This document shows positions 20,040 to 31,737 of a stretch of 64,000 nucleotides of DNA, one piece after another (positions within the stretch are counted from its first letter, which is position 1; each line of letters begins with the position of its first letter). The position numbers were made by a program, and so were the translations under genes. Under the pieces are notes generated by a model, which was not told where the DNA came from, ran no database searches, and saw only the letters and a list, made by a program, of their open reading frames with translations. The stretch is from Lepidostoma basale (lineage: Eukaryota; Arthropoda; Insecta; Trichoptera; Lepidostomatidae). The stretch is from contig JAHDVF020001363.1 of assembly GCA_022606425.2 (NCBI GenBank), forward strand, positions 186,001 to 250,000, read 5' to 3'.

Positions 20040-20735
20040 ACTGCAAGAAATACTAAAACACAGAATCCAGACCTTCTTATTGGAAACCTGTACGTATTCA
20101 GTATGCGCCTCGGTGCCGTGTGGGGATGTTAACGGCGAGCGAGTGGTGGAATACCCGACATTAATTTCGATAAATCGCGATTGAATTAAAAATAATAATA
20201 ATAAAAACACAATTTCGCCAATCCTCGCGCAAAATCTCACCTCCACCGCTGGACGCCACTCAAAATCGTATATTTTACCGGTAAAACAAACGTAAATTTA
20301 ATGTCAAGATGTTCTATTCGTTTTGAATTTGAAATTTGTGTTCTGTGCGACGTTCTTGGATATTTAAATTTCGTATTTCGAACGATTTCCCTTCGGCGCC
20401 GGTTACTAGAAGAGAACTGTCAAATTCGAACGCCGCCCGTTCTATTTTTAAACGACTTTGTGCCAATTTGTTCAAGTTCGCAGCGAATTGTTTATAGAAC
20501 GTTACAACACTCTATTTATTAAAACTGTTTTTTAAATTTGGAATGTTTCTCTTATTGTGGAGCCCCTGTGTGACATCCGCCTACCTACATTTATATAATT
20601 GAAGAACTTCGAGAGTTTTATAGGTAAGTTCTTCGCAATTAAAACGAATAAAAATATATCATAGGTGTAAATACTGACACAACTCAGCAAACACATCTTT
20701 ACCAACACTATCAAGACAGATGGAGCAATGTCCGA
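20040..20735. other. CpG-richer unique stretch
   Basis: Not a recognised repeat. CGs are frequent between 20100 and 20480 (CGAGCGAGTGG, ATTTCGATAAATCGCGATTG, CCTTCGGCGCCGG). Two non-homologous short frames exist, neither recognisable. It is compatible with a promoter or first exon of an unseen transcript, including an upstream ILF2 exon; undecided. Confidence 0.3.
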
Positions 20736-21192
20736 AAGACAAATACTCTTGATTCTACTGAGTATTCTGCCTCCTTAATATCCAACCATTACTCCTGTTC
20801 TCCTGGTATAATGTGTCATCTATCCACTGCATTCCTCTCGGGCAGAGATGGACATCTTTCATACGAATGTAGCAATGTCCACTCTTGATTCTAAGGAGTA
20901 CTCTGCCTGCTTAATATCCAACCATTGCTCCTGTTCTCCTGGTATAATGTGTCATCTATCCCACTGCATTCCTCTCGGGCAGAGACGGACATCTTTCATA
21001 CGAATGAAGCAATGTCCACTCTTGATTCTACGGAGTATTCTGCCTCCTCAATATCCAACCATTGCTCTTCTGCTCCTGGTATAATGTGTCATCTATCCCA
21101 CTGTATTCCTCTCGGGCAGAGATGGACATCTTTCATACGAATGGAGCAATGTCCACTCTTGATTCTACCGACTATTCTGCCTTTTTTCCATC
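20735..21192 (+). repeat. sat137 array 1
   Basis: About 3.4 units of 137 bp with GGTATAATGTGTCATCTATC, CATTCCTCTCGGGCAGAGA and GGACATCTTTCATACGAATG. This orientation carries TTCTGCCTCCTTAATATCC. The monomer is open in two frames, so long apparent ORFs are satellite translation and not genes. Confidence 0.93.
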
Positions 21193-21461
21193 CTCTCTGC
21201 TTAAAACTAAAATTTATTACTAACTTTTACATTATTCAAGAGCTTCTTTAAGTAGCCATTATAACTAGATCAAAGGAAACCTTTTTCAAAGAATCCAGAA
21301 GTAATATTATTTTGCAATATAAAAGACATATGTTTATGTAAATAAACTCAACTTGTGGTCGCAGCGTGTCATCTGAGATCTTTGTTAACCGCAGAAATGC
21401 TTCTGTTATTATTATAGAAAGGACAAAAAACAGTCAATCCACCCCGATAAAACAATAAAAT
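21193..21461. other. AT-rich spacer between two satellites
   Basis: Nothing recognised between the sat137 and sat97 arrays. Confidence 0.4.
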
Positions 21462-22180
21462 CTATCAAGGCTTGAGAAGTGTGTCAGGATAGAAGAGTAT
21501 AGAAGAGTGTGGCGGTCCATCGTCTTTGCCTATTGTGTTAGAAGCGGTGCTTGACTCGCTGTATGAATGTGAAGGCTAGAGAAGCGTGTCAGGATGGAAG
21601 AGTGTGGCGGTCCACCGTCTCTGCCTATTGTGTTAGAAGCGACAGTTCATAACACGCTGTATGAATGTGAAGGCTAGAGAAGCGTGTCATGATGGAAGGG
21701 TGTGGCGGTCCATCGTCTCTGCCTATTGTGTTAGAAGCTGTGCATGACACGCTGAATGAATGTGAAGGCTAGAGAAGCGTGTCAGGATGGAAGAGTGTGG
21801 CGGTCCATCGTCTCTGCCTATTGTGTTAGAAGCGGTACAAGAAACGCTGTATGAATGTAAAGACTAGAGAAGCGTGTCAGGATGGAAGGTGTGGCGGTCC
21901 ATCGTATCTGCCTATAGTGTTAGAAGCGGTTCAAGAAACGCTGTATGAATGTGAAGACTAGAGAAGCGTGTCAGGATAGAAGGTGTGGCGGTCCATCGTA
22001 TCTGCCTATAGTGTTAGAAGCGGTTCATGAAACGTTGTATGAATGTGAAGGCTAGAGAAGCGTGTCAGGATGGAAGAGTGTGGCAGTCCATCGTCTCAGT
22101 CTATTGTGCTAGAAGCGGGAACAGTGCATGACAAGTTGTATAATTGTGAAGGCTAGAGAAACGTGTCAGGATGGAAATTG
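21462..22180 (+). repeat. sat97 array 2
   Basis: About 7.5 monomers in the same orientation as array 1. Two neighbouring monomers share GTATCTGCCTATAGTGTTAG, indicating local duplication. The last monomer breaks off after CAGGATGGAAATTG. Confidence 0.93.
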
Positions 22181-22505
22181 TATTTCATCTTTCGTGTTAT
22201 TAATGCGTTTTACTGAAACCTAAGATAATATTCTTGTTTATATTAAACGAAGTAGAGTTTGTTTAATAAATATAATATATTATTATAAACCTATTATCGC
22301 ATATAACTTATATATTATTAATAAGTAGTTCCTTCTGGAAGATTATTTAATATATATATATAAAGCATAAACACCGGAGTTTTCCATAATTGTTTCTATA
22401 ATAATGACAACAAAAACAATAGGTTATCTATTATTATTTGAATCTGATGTTTTGTCTATGGAAATCATTCTGACAACATGTTTTCTTCGGAAGTAAGGTA
22501 CCTAC
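22181..22505. other. AT-rich spacer
   Basis: A+T-dominated, with TA runs (TATATATATATAAAG near 22350). No gene or repeat is identified. Confidence 0.4.
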
Positions 22506-23290
22506 CAGATACACGGGCAAAAGATGGACATGATAAGGTTTGCTGACGATATTGCTATGGTTGCTGAAAGTGAAGAAGAACTGCAAGAGGCCTTAACAAC
22601 TTTGCAAAGCATTCTTCAAAATAACTACAACATGAAGATAAATAAAGACAAAACAAAGCTGCTGACTGTAGGCCGAACGCAACATCAGATGAGAGTAGTG
22701 ATGTCAGGAGTTCCACTAAAGAACACCAAGGAGTTTGTCTACCTCGGGAGCAAAATAACATGGGACGATCGGTCTAAGAGCGAGGTCGACAGCCGTATAC
22801 ATCAGGCTAGGCTGGCATTTAATAAAAAGTCGAAAATAATATAATCGATTAATATAGACCTAAAACTGAGAATACCCCTCATCAAGACCTATGTATGAAG
22901 TATCTTTATGTACTATCCGAAAGAGATAAGCGGAGACTAGAGGCTTTTGAGATGTGGTCCTACAGAAGACTATAAGGAATTTCCAGGAGAGACCACATCA
23001 CAAACGAGGAGGTTCTCCAAAGAATCGAAGGAGGAAGGCACCTGCTCAGGACCTTGTCGAAAGGCATGCAAGATGGATCGGCCATGTAATACGACAAGAA
23101 GGCCTCTTGCATGCCATAATGGAGGGTATGACCGAGGGGACAAACTCTAGGGGACCTGTTGGTGGACGTGCGCTGCTCATCATATGCACATTTCAAAAGA
23201 GCCACACAAGACAGGGAAGAATGGAAGAGAAAAATAGAAGAAATTGCTGCAAACCAATCCCAGGATTGAAACCACAGAGAGAGAACTAAC
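22505..23290 (+). mobile_element. RTE-D LINE, from RT motif C to C-terminus
   Basis: The first frame reads IRFADDIAMVAESEEELQEA (FADD is motif C), then KINKDKTKLLTVGRTQHQMR and KEFVYLGSKITWDDRSKSEV, and stops at 22844. After frameshifts it continues EMWSYRRL-like, ERHARWIGHVIRQEGLLHAI, RGPVGGRALLIICTFQKSHT and CCKPIPGLKPQ. It is 5'-truncated just before FADD. Antisense relatives are at 25820-26080 and 38135-38830. Confidence 0.85.
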
Positions 23291-24250
23291 AAACTAACCA
23301 TCACGCCAATTCTCCAGAGGAATTGGCAGAGAGGACAGATCACCATACTGTTCTGTCTCAACATTCATACATCGTGTCATGCACCTGCATCAATTATTCC
23401 AACCCCTCACATTGCCATCATTCAAATTATATTCATTTGATCGTGCCACGTTTTCCTTGGTCTTCCTCATAAACATAAACTAATTTTACCATTCATTCTT
23501 TCCACGTTTACAAACCATCTTAACGATCCTTTCATTATTTTGATCATAACACCATCATTCACACCGCATTCACTTCTTATATGTTCATACGACACTCTAT
23601 CAAACACAGAGTATATACACATTCGTCTAAGAGATCTCATTACTACTGCATTTATTCTCCTTTCATCCTTATTTTGTCAGTTTCATGCTTACACAAGGGT
23701 TGGTACAAGAACACCATTGTGCACTGCCATATTAGACAACTTTAAGTGCACCATCCACTCTGTTGCCTGCCCAAACCCTTCTTTCAATATCCCTCTCCAC
23801 TGTAAACATACTACCTAAATACACAAACTCATCTACTTATTCCAGATTTTCACAATTCACGCTAATATTGCAGACTGACATGATTTCTTATTTTTAGAAA
23901 ATCATTATCTTGGACTTACTCACATTCATCATCAGATCATTTCGCATGCATACCTCATACATACTATTCACCAGGACTTGTAGTTCATGCTCGTTGTCTG
24001 CAAGTAGGACAGCGTCATCCGCATACAATAGATAGCTTTCTGCACTCCGCTCATTTTGGCACCTGCATCCAACCCTTCCAGCTTGTCACACACTTGTCAA
24101 TATATAGATTAAACAACAACGGGGACATTACGCAACTCTGATGGACACCTTTATTGCTATCAAACCAGGCTGCAAGATTCCCATTTACTCTGACACTAGC
24201 AGTACTTCTATCACGTATCGTTTTCTAACTCATTCGTCTTTTTGCTAGCT
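23291..24250 (-). mobile_element. LINE 3' end plus long LINE-A copy
   Basis: Begins ACTAACCATCACGCC with a degenerate hairpin. LINE-A reading on the minus strand includes FVYLGSMFTVERD, LLYADDAV-like (interrupted), NLYIDKC and, at the 5' side, VRVNGNLAAWFDSNKGVHQS then CVMSPLLFNLYID. This is RT motif B and is among the most 5'-extended LINE-A copies here. Several frameshifts are present. Confidence 0.8.
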
Positions 24251-24461
24251 CCAATCTTAATTTACATTGCATACGATTGCAATTTCATTTCATATTGTGT
24301 CTTTGATAGATTGTTCTATGATTTATAGATTATTTAATAATTATATTTACCGTTTAATATCAGATGAATTCCAATTTGTATCTAATTGGAGTTGGGTCAG
24401 TGATAGCGGGCCCAGACGAACTTATCTGTACAAGGTCTGCTTCGAATACGAAGTCTAAATA

Positions 24462-24965
24462 ACCATTAAAGATACGCTCCATAACCCGTCAGCCCCTTAT
24501 AACAAGCGCCTGGTGTAGTGGCCGCTACAACAGCGACCAGGAGCAACGGAGAGATACGCTCCATAACCCGGCAGCCCCTTATAACAAGCGCCTGGTGTAG
24601 TGGCCGCTACAACAGCGACCACGAAATGAAGATATGCTCATAACCCGGCAGCCCCTTATAACAGAGCGCCTGGTGTAGTGGCCGCTACAGCGACCAGGAG
24701 CGTGGAGATCGCTCCATAACCCGGCAGCCTTATAACAGCGCCTGGTGTGCAGCCGCTACAACAGCGACCAGGAGCAATGGAGAGATACGCTCTATAACCC
24801 GGCAGCCCCTTATAACAAGCGCCTGGTGTAGTGGCCACTTCAACAGCGACCAGGAGCAATGGAGAGATACGCTCCATAACCCGGCAGCCCCTATAACAAG
24901 CGCCTGGTGTAGTGGCCGCTACAACAGCGACCAGGAGCAGTGGAGAGATACGCCCCATAACCCAT
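24462..24965. repeat. 82-bp tandem array
   Basis: About six units containing AACCCGGCAGCCCCTTATAA and CAAGCGCCTGGTGTAGTGGC. Spacing is 82 bp where uncorrupted (24483 to 24565); the middle units carry indels. Each unit can pair CCTGGTGTAG with CTAC and ACCAGG to form a hairpin. A 36-bp part aligns (30 of 36 matches by eye) with the RTE-G LINE at 59090-59125, antisense. Confidence 0.9.
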
Positions 24966-25224
24966 CTCCTAATTTCGTAGATTCTTGAGCAAAATTATTA
25001 ATAATAATGTTAAATTTCAACTCTATTTAGAGTGTAATGTGAAACCTGACCTTACAAAACAATTTAAAACTAGTATTTAACCTTGAAACGACAAGGCAAA
25101 CTGCAAATCCCACTACGAAATGTAACCCGAACAATGTTCTAATATTTAATTGTACATTCATTAAATTTGACAATGAAATTCACAACACAGATTGCTCGGG
25201 TATTTGTGCAGACGATACTGCCAC

Positions 25225-25462
25225 ACTCTTCAATTCCTGTATGAATGTGAAGGCTAGAGAAGCGTGTCAGGATGGAAGAGTGTGGCGGTCTATCGTCTCT
25301 GCCTATTGTGCTAGAAGCGACAGTGCACGACACGTGTATGAATGTGAAGGCTAGAGAAGCGTGTCAGGATGGAAGAGTGTGGCGGTCAATCGTCTCTGCC
25401 TATTGTGCTAGAAGCTACAGTGCACGACACGCTGTATGAATGTGAAGGCTAGAGGGTGTCAG
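25225..25462 (+). repeat. sat97 array 3
   Basis: About 2.5 monomers, GTGTATGAATGTGAAGGC and CAGGATGGAAGAGTGTGGCG, with the GTGCTAGAAGC variant also seen in array 9. It is preceded by an unassigned 250-bp AT-rich spacer. Confidence 0.9.
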
Positions 25463-25599
25463 GATGAATTGAGATAGACCACGCAGCATTGCCGTGGCCA
25501 ATATAATGATGCAACATGCGATAATCTATAGGATAGCTAATATATTAGATTTTTCTCTTATCTCCCGCCGTCGTTCGGCCGCCAAAATCAGGTGTCTGC

Positions 25600-25810
25600 C
25601 GACTAGGGCGACGCGTGGATATTACATTAAAACTTTTTAGCGAGATATTCCGTTATGCTGGAGAGGATTCAGAAAAAAATTCTGAGATATCTTTACATGA
25701 GGGAGTATGGTAGCTATCCGTGGCTCTATCCCAAGGCATTTATTTGTGAATGCTCGGAACCAATTTTTTACAGCATCGAATTGATGGGTATCTCATGGCC
25801 CATTTCTTTA
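25600..25810 (+). mobile_element. Jockey-like LINE fragment
   Basis: Reads ARYSVMLERIQKKILRYLYM then REYGSYPWLYPKAF, corresponding to RYSLMVERVQKKFLRYLYL in the 6425-7612 copy. It is cut off before the YLRQRQHR block, and continuation is only faint (ELMGIS). Confidence 0.7.
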
Positions 25811-25819
25811 GATTAGTTA

Positions 25820-26080
25820 GTTAGAAAGTTTCAATCCTGGGATTGGTTTGCAGCAATTTCTTCTATTCTTTTCTTCCATTCTTCCCTGTCTTTTGAAATG
25901 CGCATATGATGAGCAGCGCACGTCCACCAACAGGTCCCCTAGAGTTTGTCCCCTCGGTCATACCCTCCATTATGGCAAGCAAGAGGCCTTCTTGTCGTAT
26001 TACATGGCCGATCCATCTTGCACGCCTTTCGGACAAGGTGCCTTCCTCCTTCGATTCTTGTGTGTGTAATACTCCGTGTA
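25820..26080 (-). mobile_element. RTE-D LINE fragment
   Basis: Minus strand: ERRARWIGHVIRQEGLLLAI, MEGMTEGTNSRGPVGGRALL, IICAFQKT. It lacks both the RT motif and the tail. Confidence 0.8.
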
Positions 26081-26084
26081 TGAT

Positions 26085-26790
26085 ACAACAACAACAAAAA
26101 ACCATCACGCCGTTTCCCCGCAGGGGTAGGCAGAGAGAATGGACCGCCACACTACTCTATCCTGGCACACCTCCCTAGCTTCGTCCACATTCATACAGCG
26201 AGTTATACACGCACGTCGATTCTTCCGGCTTCTGACATGACCAACCTATTTGATTAATTTGGTCATGCCATGTTCTCCTCGGTCAACTTCGACTCCTTAC
26301 TCCATTTACATCGTTAACGTATACTTTTTTAACCATTCTTTCTTCACCCATACTCTCCATATGTCCGAACCAACGCAGTGAACCTTTCATAATTTTGTTC
26401 ATAATACCTTCTTTCGCTCTACACTCCTTCCTAATATCAGCATTTGAGATTCTGTCGTACATCGTTCTACCACACATACGTCTTAGGGACCTCATCTCTA
26501 CCGCATTTATTCTGCTCTCATCTTTCTTCTGCAAGTTCCATGCTTCGCTTCCATACGTAAGGGTTGGGACCAGAACTCCATTGTGAACGGCCATTTTCGC
26601 TTTCATTGATAAACTCTTGTTTCCAATAACTATTTTTAAAGCTCCATTCACTTTGTTACCCGCACCAACCCTTCTTTCGACTCACTATCCGTTCGGGCAT
26701 CTGCTGTGAACATGCTACCTAAATACACAAATTCCCTCACCTGTTCCAAGTTCTCTTCGTTCACACTTATATTACAAACTGTCATTTGCT
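26085..26790 (-). mobile_element. LINE-C copy with (TTG)n tail
   Basis: The inverted tail ACAACAACAACAAAAAACC and CATCACGCCGTTTCCCCGCA give a UGCG hairpin loop in sense. The minus frame 26651-26283 is open: NGALKIVIGNKSLSMKAKMA, VHNGVLVPTLTYGSEAWNLQ, SNADIRKECRAKEGIMNKIM and SLRWFGHMESMGEERMVKKV. It extends to GENLEQVREFVYLGSMFT near 26740. It is the best-preserved LINE-C copy here. Confidence 0.9.
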
Positions 26791-27550
26791 CTTCCCTCAT
26801 GTAGAGATACCTCAGAATTTTTATCTTCCTAACAATTTTTAGAGTATTTTAAAATGGTTACGTACGCCCATGGACGCTGATAGAGGCGCGTGTTGGGGAA
26901 ACGGATCATCTGTTTGCTATCGGAGACACGCGGCGCTTCTGTGCTGCCCCCTCTCCCCTCCCTCATCTGTCCTCCTCTCTATCCCTCCCTCTTGCCCCCC
27001 CGGCGACAGAGTGACTGCCGTCCAGTCGTAATCTATCCCCGACACAGTGGCGTGATACTACACCCAGATCAGAACGATTATATCACTCTAAACTGTTTTA
27101 TATATCTTAAACAATGATATTAAACTCCATATTAAATAATTAATACGAATGAAAACACTGCAAATTCTACATATCATCTCAAAAATTCAACATGAAAATC
27201 TCCATAGACAAGAAACCGCAGTGCCGAAATCACGATCGTAGAAACTTGCTTTATTGGCTCTGGTGGGAATTTCATGGACAACAAAATCAAGAGTTTTGTT
27301 TCTCTAAACATATGAATTTTTTGTGCAAATGTGATATAATATTGTTTGTTTGATTATTAAATTTCATATAAAATATTCAAAAAACAGTTTTTCAATTACA
27401 TTAGTAATATGTATTCAAGATAGATCCATACACATGTCATTTAATCCAATAAATAAACTAATTGATATTGAACTTCAATTGTATTTGTTGAATATATATT
27501 GGGTTTATTTATATACTCGAATTTAGCAATAGCGAAGAGTTGCCGGGTCA
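26791..27550. other. Unassigned region with inverted repeat and pyrimidine tract
   Basis: 26790-26830 is a Jockey-like scrap (REYLYMREE-like, inverted). 26940-27010 is strongly C/T-rich (CCCCTCTCCCCTCCCTC). 27121-27156 (AACTCCATATTAAATAATTA) is the inverted match of 27589-27623. A scrap near 27225-27290 matches the inverted L2-like copy at 47490. GCCGGGTCAGCTAG at 27541 looks like a repeat terminus. No gene is seen. Confidence 0.4.
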
Positions 27551-27551
27551 G

Positions 27552-27825
27552 CTAGTAGAATATTATAAAACTAGTATAAAACAGACGTTTTCATTTGTAT
27601 TAATTATTTAATATGGAGTTTTATATTATGGAATATGCTCTTGCCCCTTAATTCCAGTTAACAATGTATGAAGCCACTCCAATCACCTTATTCTGCTCCA
27701 TTAGCTCGGGTATATAAACAGTTTGATTCTCGCTACATTTGATAGTGCCTTAGCAAGGACAGACGTGTCATTCCCATAGAATATAATAAAACTAGTATAA
27801 AACAGATGTTTTCTACAAGTTTTAA
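27552..27825 (+). repeat. Dispersed AT-rich element, copy 1
   Basis: Contains AAAACTAGTATAAAACAGAC, TCGGGTATATAAACAGTTTG, GCCTTAGCAAGGACAGACGT and ends with a second AAAACTAGTATAAAACAGAT. An inverted copy is at 44876-45090; fragments are at 2720-2785 and 59370-59445. Its class is unknown. Confidence 0.6.
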
Positions 27826-28004
27826 TAACTTTGTAATCGACCTGTAACTCCCGAAATACATCCGAACACGCCGACGACCAGTTCCGAACACATGCTATTA
27901 GCGTGGACAGTATACCAATTGCAGATTACTGGTTCTGCCACAATGCCAGGCGTCTAAATATAGAACTGATACTAAAAATACACATTAACTTGCATCAGAT
28001 CCTG

Positions 28005-29212
28005 ACACGCTTCTCTTGCCTTCACATTCATACAGCGTGTCGTCCACTGTCGCTTCTAACACAATAGGCAGAGACGATGGACCGCCACACTCTTCCATGC
28101 TGAAACACTTCTCTAGCCTTCACATTCATACAGCGTGTCGTGCACTGTCGCTTTCTAACACAATAGACATAGACGATGGACCGCCACACTCTTCCATCCT
28201 GACACGCTTCTCTAGCCTTCACATTCATACAGCGTGTCGTGGACTGTCGCTTCTAACACAATAGGCAGAGACGATGGACCGCCACACTCTTCCATCCTGA
28301 CACGCTTCTCTAGTCGTCACATTCATACAGCTATCATGCACTGTCGCTTCTAACACAATAGGCAGAGACGATGGACCGCCACACTCTTCCATCCTGACAC
28401 GCTTCTCTAGCCGTCACATTCATACAGCTATCATGCACTGTCGCTTCTAACACAATAGGCAGAGACGATGGACCGCCACACTCTTCCATCCTGACACGCT
28501 TCTCTAGCCGTCACATTCATACAGCTATCATGCACTGTCGCTTCTAACACAATAGGCAGAGACGATGGACCGCCACACTCTTCCATCCTGACACGCTTCT
28601 CTAGCCTTCACATTCATACAGCGTGTCGTGCACTGTCGCTTCTAACACAATAGGCAGAGACGATGGACCGCCACACTCTTCCATCCTGACACGCTTCTCT
28701 AGCCGTCACATTCATACAGCTATCATGCACTGTCGCTTCTAACACAATAGGCAGAGACGATGGACCGCCACACTCTTCCATCCTGACACGCTTCTCTAGC
28801 CGTCACATTCATACAGCTATCATGCACTGTCGCTTCTAACACAATAGGCAGAGACGATGGACCGCCACACTCTTCCATCCTGACACACTTCTCTAGCCTT
28901 CACATTCATACAGCGTGTCGTGGACTGTCGCTTCTAACACAAAAGGCAGAGACGATGGACCGCCACACTCTTCCATCCTGACACGCTTCTCTAGCCGTCA
29001 CATTCATACAGCTATCATGCACTGTCGCTTCTAACACAATAGGCAGAGACAATGGACCGCCACACTCTTCCATCCTGTCACGCTTCTCTAGTCTTCACAT
29101 CCATACAGCGTGTCGTGCACAGTCACTTCTAATACAATAGGCAGAGACGATGGACCGCCACACTCTTCCATCCTGACACGTTGCTCTAGCCTTCACATTC
29201 ATACAGCGTAAA
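28005..29212 (-). repeat. sat97 array 4 (longest)
   Basis: About 12.4 monomers on the minus strand. GCTTCTAACACAATAGGCAG recurs at 28249, 28346, 28443 and 28540, exactly 97 bp apart. Two monomer types alternate irregularly, one with AGCTATCATGCACTG and one, 1 bp longer, with AGCGTGTCGTGCACTG. Confidence 0.96.
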
Positions 29213-29534
29213 TATAATACTTATTCACGAGAATTCTTTTGCTTACATTATTGTTTATTTTCATTTGGAATCAATATATTTTGACAGATAGCTAGTGTTC
29301 ATTTTTTAAACTAGCTTTTCCATAGATAAACTAGATTGCGGGGTCCCGGGGTCGCCGGACCAATCAGAATTTTTCTGGCTCGCCATTGGTCGGCGCCGGG
29401 TGCCGGACCGCGCAGGTCAAAGGTGTTGTAATAACATTTCAAAACAATTGACTGAACATTGCGCCGTTTCGCGCAGACGGAATACTTCGGACCAATAACA
29501 AGCTAATTATAATCGCGAATCAATTAAGAGCGAT
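29213..29534. promoter_or_regulatory. GC-rich segment with paired CCAAT boxes
   Basis: 29335-29500 holds GGACCAATCAG, the inverted CCATTGGTCGG and a further GGACCAATAAC, in a CpG-rich context (GGGGTCGCCGG, GTCGGCGCCGGGTGCCGG, GTTTCGCGCAGACGG). Closely spaced CCAAT boxes in both orientations are typical of NF-Y-bound promoters. It lies between a sat97 and a sat137 array. No adjacent gene is identified, so function is only suggested. Confidence 0.35.
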
Positions 29535-30345
29535 GGTCCGACGTTAAGGAGGCAGAATACTCCGTAGAATCAAGAGTGGACATTGCTTTATTCGTATGAA
29601 AGATGTCCATCTCTGCCCGGGAGGAATGCAGTGGGATAGATGACACATTATACCAGGAGCACAATAACAATGGTCCGACGTTAAGGAGGCAGAATACTCC
29701 GTATAATCAAGAGTGTACATTGTACCATTCGTATGAAAGATGTCCATCTCTGTCCGAGAGGAATACAGTGGGATAGATGACACATTATACCAGGAGCACA
29801 ATAACAATGGTCCGACGTTAAGGAGGCAGAATACTCCGTAGAATCAAGAGTGGACATTGCTCCATTCGTATTAAAGATATCCATCTCTGCCCGAGAGGAA
29901 TGCAGTGGGATAGATGACACATTATACCAGGAGCACAATAACAATGGTCCGACGTTGAGGAGGCAGAATACTCCGTATAATCAAGAGTGTACATTGTACC
30001 ATTCGTATAAAAGATGTCCATCTCTGTCCGAGAGGAATGCAGTGGGATAGATGACACATTATACCAGGAGCACAAGAGCATTGGTCCAACGTTAAGGAGG
30101 TAGAATACTGCGTAGAATCAAGAGTGAACATTGCTTTATTCATATGAAAGATGTCATCTCTGCCCGAGAGGAATGCAGTGGGATAGATGACACATTATAC
30201 CAGGAGCACAAGAGCAATGGTCCGACGTTAAGGAGGCAGAATACTCCGTAGAATCAAGAGTAGACATTGCTCCATTTGTATGAAAGATGTCCATCTCTGC
30301 CCGAGAGGAATGCAGTGGGATAGATGACACATTATACCAGGAGCG
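29535..30345 (-). repeat. sat137 array 2 with 274-bp dimer
   Basis: About 5.9 units. Variant CCGTATAATCAAGAGTGTAC occurs at 29697 and 29971, 274 bp apart, with the other type (CCGTAGAATCAAGAGTGGAC) between, so the repeat unit is a dimer over this stretch. It is followed by about 250 bp of unassigned sequence to 30600. Confidence 0.93.
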
Positions 30346-30604
30346 CTAGAACAATAGCGAAAGGATATTTCGTGCAGTTGTTATCATATTTTTCTTATCT
30401 TGTGTGTTATGCTGTCTGCTCTTTATCTTAAGAATGAAATCTTTGAAGAAATATTGTAACCCCTTATCAATAATTCAGTTGGATCAGACAAATGTTACTA
30501 TATTGAAGGTAACTCGAAATAACAACTGTCTTTATCTTAGATAAAACAAGAGTGAACTCTAACCTAAAATGGAGATTAAACTAATCTAACCTATCAAATA
30601 TAAC

Positions 30605-31735
30605 AACAAACCGTCACGCTGTTTGCCCGAAAGGGTAGGCAGAAAGAATGGACAACCACACTAATATTCATCGACCACCGATCTATACTAACTAACTAAC
30701 TAACCATCACGCCGTCTCCCCGAAGGGGTAGGCAGAAAGAATGGACTGCCACACTTTTCTTTCCTGACATATTTCTCAATTCGCTTCCTCAACATTCATC
30801 GTGTCATGAATGTTGAGGTGCGCGTCGATTTCTCTGACTCCTCACATGGGCGACATTCAATATTTGATTTATTTGATCGTGCGACGTTTTCCTCGGTCTT
30901 CCGATTCTATTTCTGGTTCCATTTACATCGTTAACATATATATCTTAATGATCCTTTCATCATTTTGTTCATGACACCATCATTCGCACCACATTCAATT
31001 ATTATACTTGCATTTGACACTCTATCATAGGTATACAGATTTGCCACACATTCGTCTTAGAGCTCTCAAATAGATGTAAAGGGTTATTATAGCTATCATA
31101 GTGATTTTCGTGACATGTAATAGGTAGCTAATCTATCGCCATTTTATTGTGCGTCTTGAATTCTACACCAGACCAAAGACAGTGTGACAATCACACTGCC
31201 CTCGGTCTTCCTCTATTTCTGGTTCCATTTACATCGTTAACATATAATTTTTTTACCATTCATTCCATATGTCCAAACCATTTTAATGATCCTTTCATTA
31301 TTTTGTTCATGACACCATCATTCGCACCGCATTCACTTCTTATATTTTCATTCGACACTCTATCATACACAGAGTATCCACACATTCGTCTAAGAGATCT
31401 TATTTCTACTATTGCATTTATTCTACTTTCATCCTTCTTTTGCAGTGCCATGCTTCGCTTCCATACATAAGGTAGAAGAACACCATTGTGCACTGCCATT
31501 CTACCTTTTTTGGATAGGTTATTGTTTGCGATGACAACTTTAAGTGCACCATTCACTCTGCTGCCTGCCCCAACCCTTCTTTCAATATCCCTCTCCACTG
31601 TAAACATACTACCTAAATATACAAACTCATCTACTTGCTCCAGATTTTCACCATTCACGCTAATGTTGCAGACTGTCATGGTTTCTTCTTTTTCCAAAAT
31701 CATTACCTTGGACTTATTAACATTCATCTGGTTCT
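30605..31735 (-). mobile_element. LINE-A composite, second copy
   Basis: A LINE 3' end at 30605-30660 (CGTCACGCTGTTTGCCCGAA), a second starting TAACTAACTAACTAACCATC near 30690, then the block shared with 5597-5861 (LINE-A, SINE tail, LINE-A), then LINE-A to MNVNKSKVMILEKEETMTVC at 31700. Minus-strand reading FVYLGSMFTVERDIERRVGA and MKGSLKWFGHME is visible. Confidence 0.82.
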
Positions 31736-31737
31736 CT

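Noticed and set aside
24656..24958. A 100-codon repetitive protein on the minus strand
   Set aside because: It is the 82-bp tandem repeat read through; length depends on indels and no start context or splice signals are present.
26890..27117. Pro/Leu-rich 75-codon frame
   Set aside because: It comes from a C/T-rich tract; no signal of coding or homology.
28005..29212. CRISPR array
   Set aside because: There is no alternation of short identical repeats with unique spacers; whole 97-bp monomers repeat head to tail, and the genome is eukaryotic.
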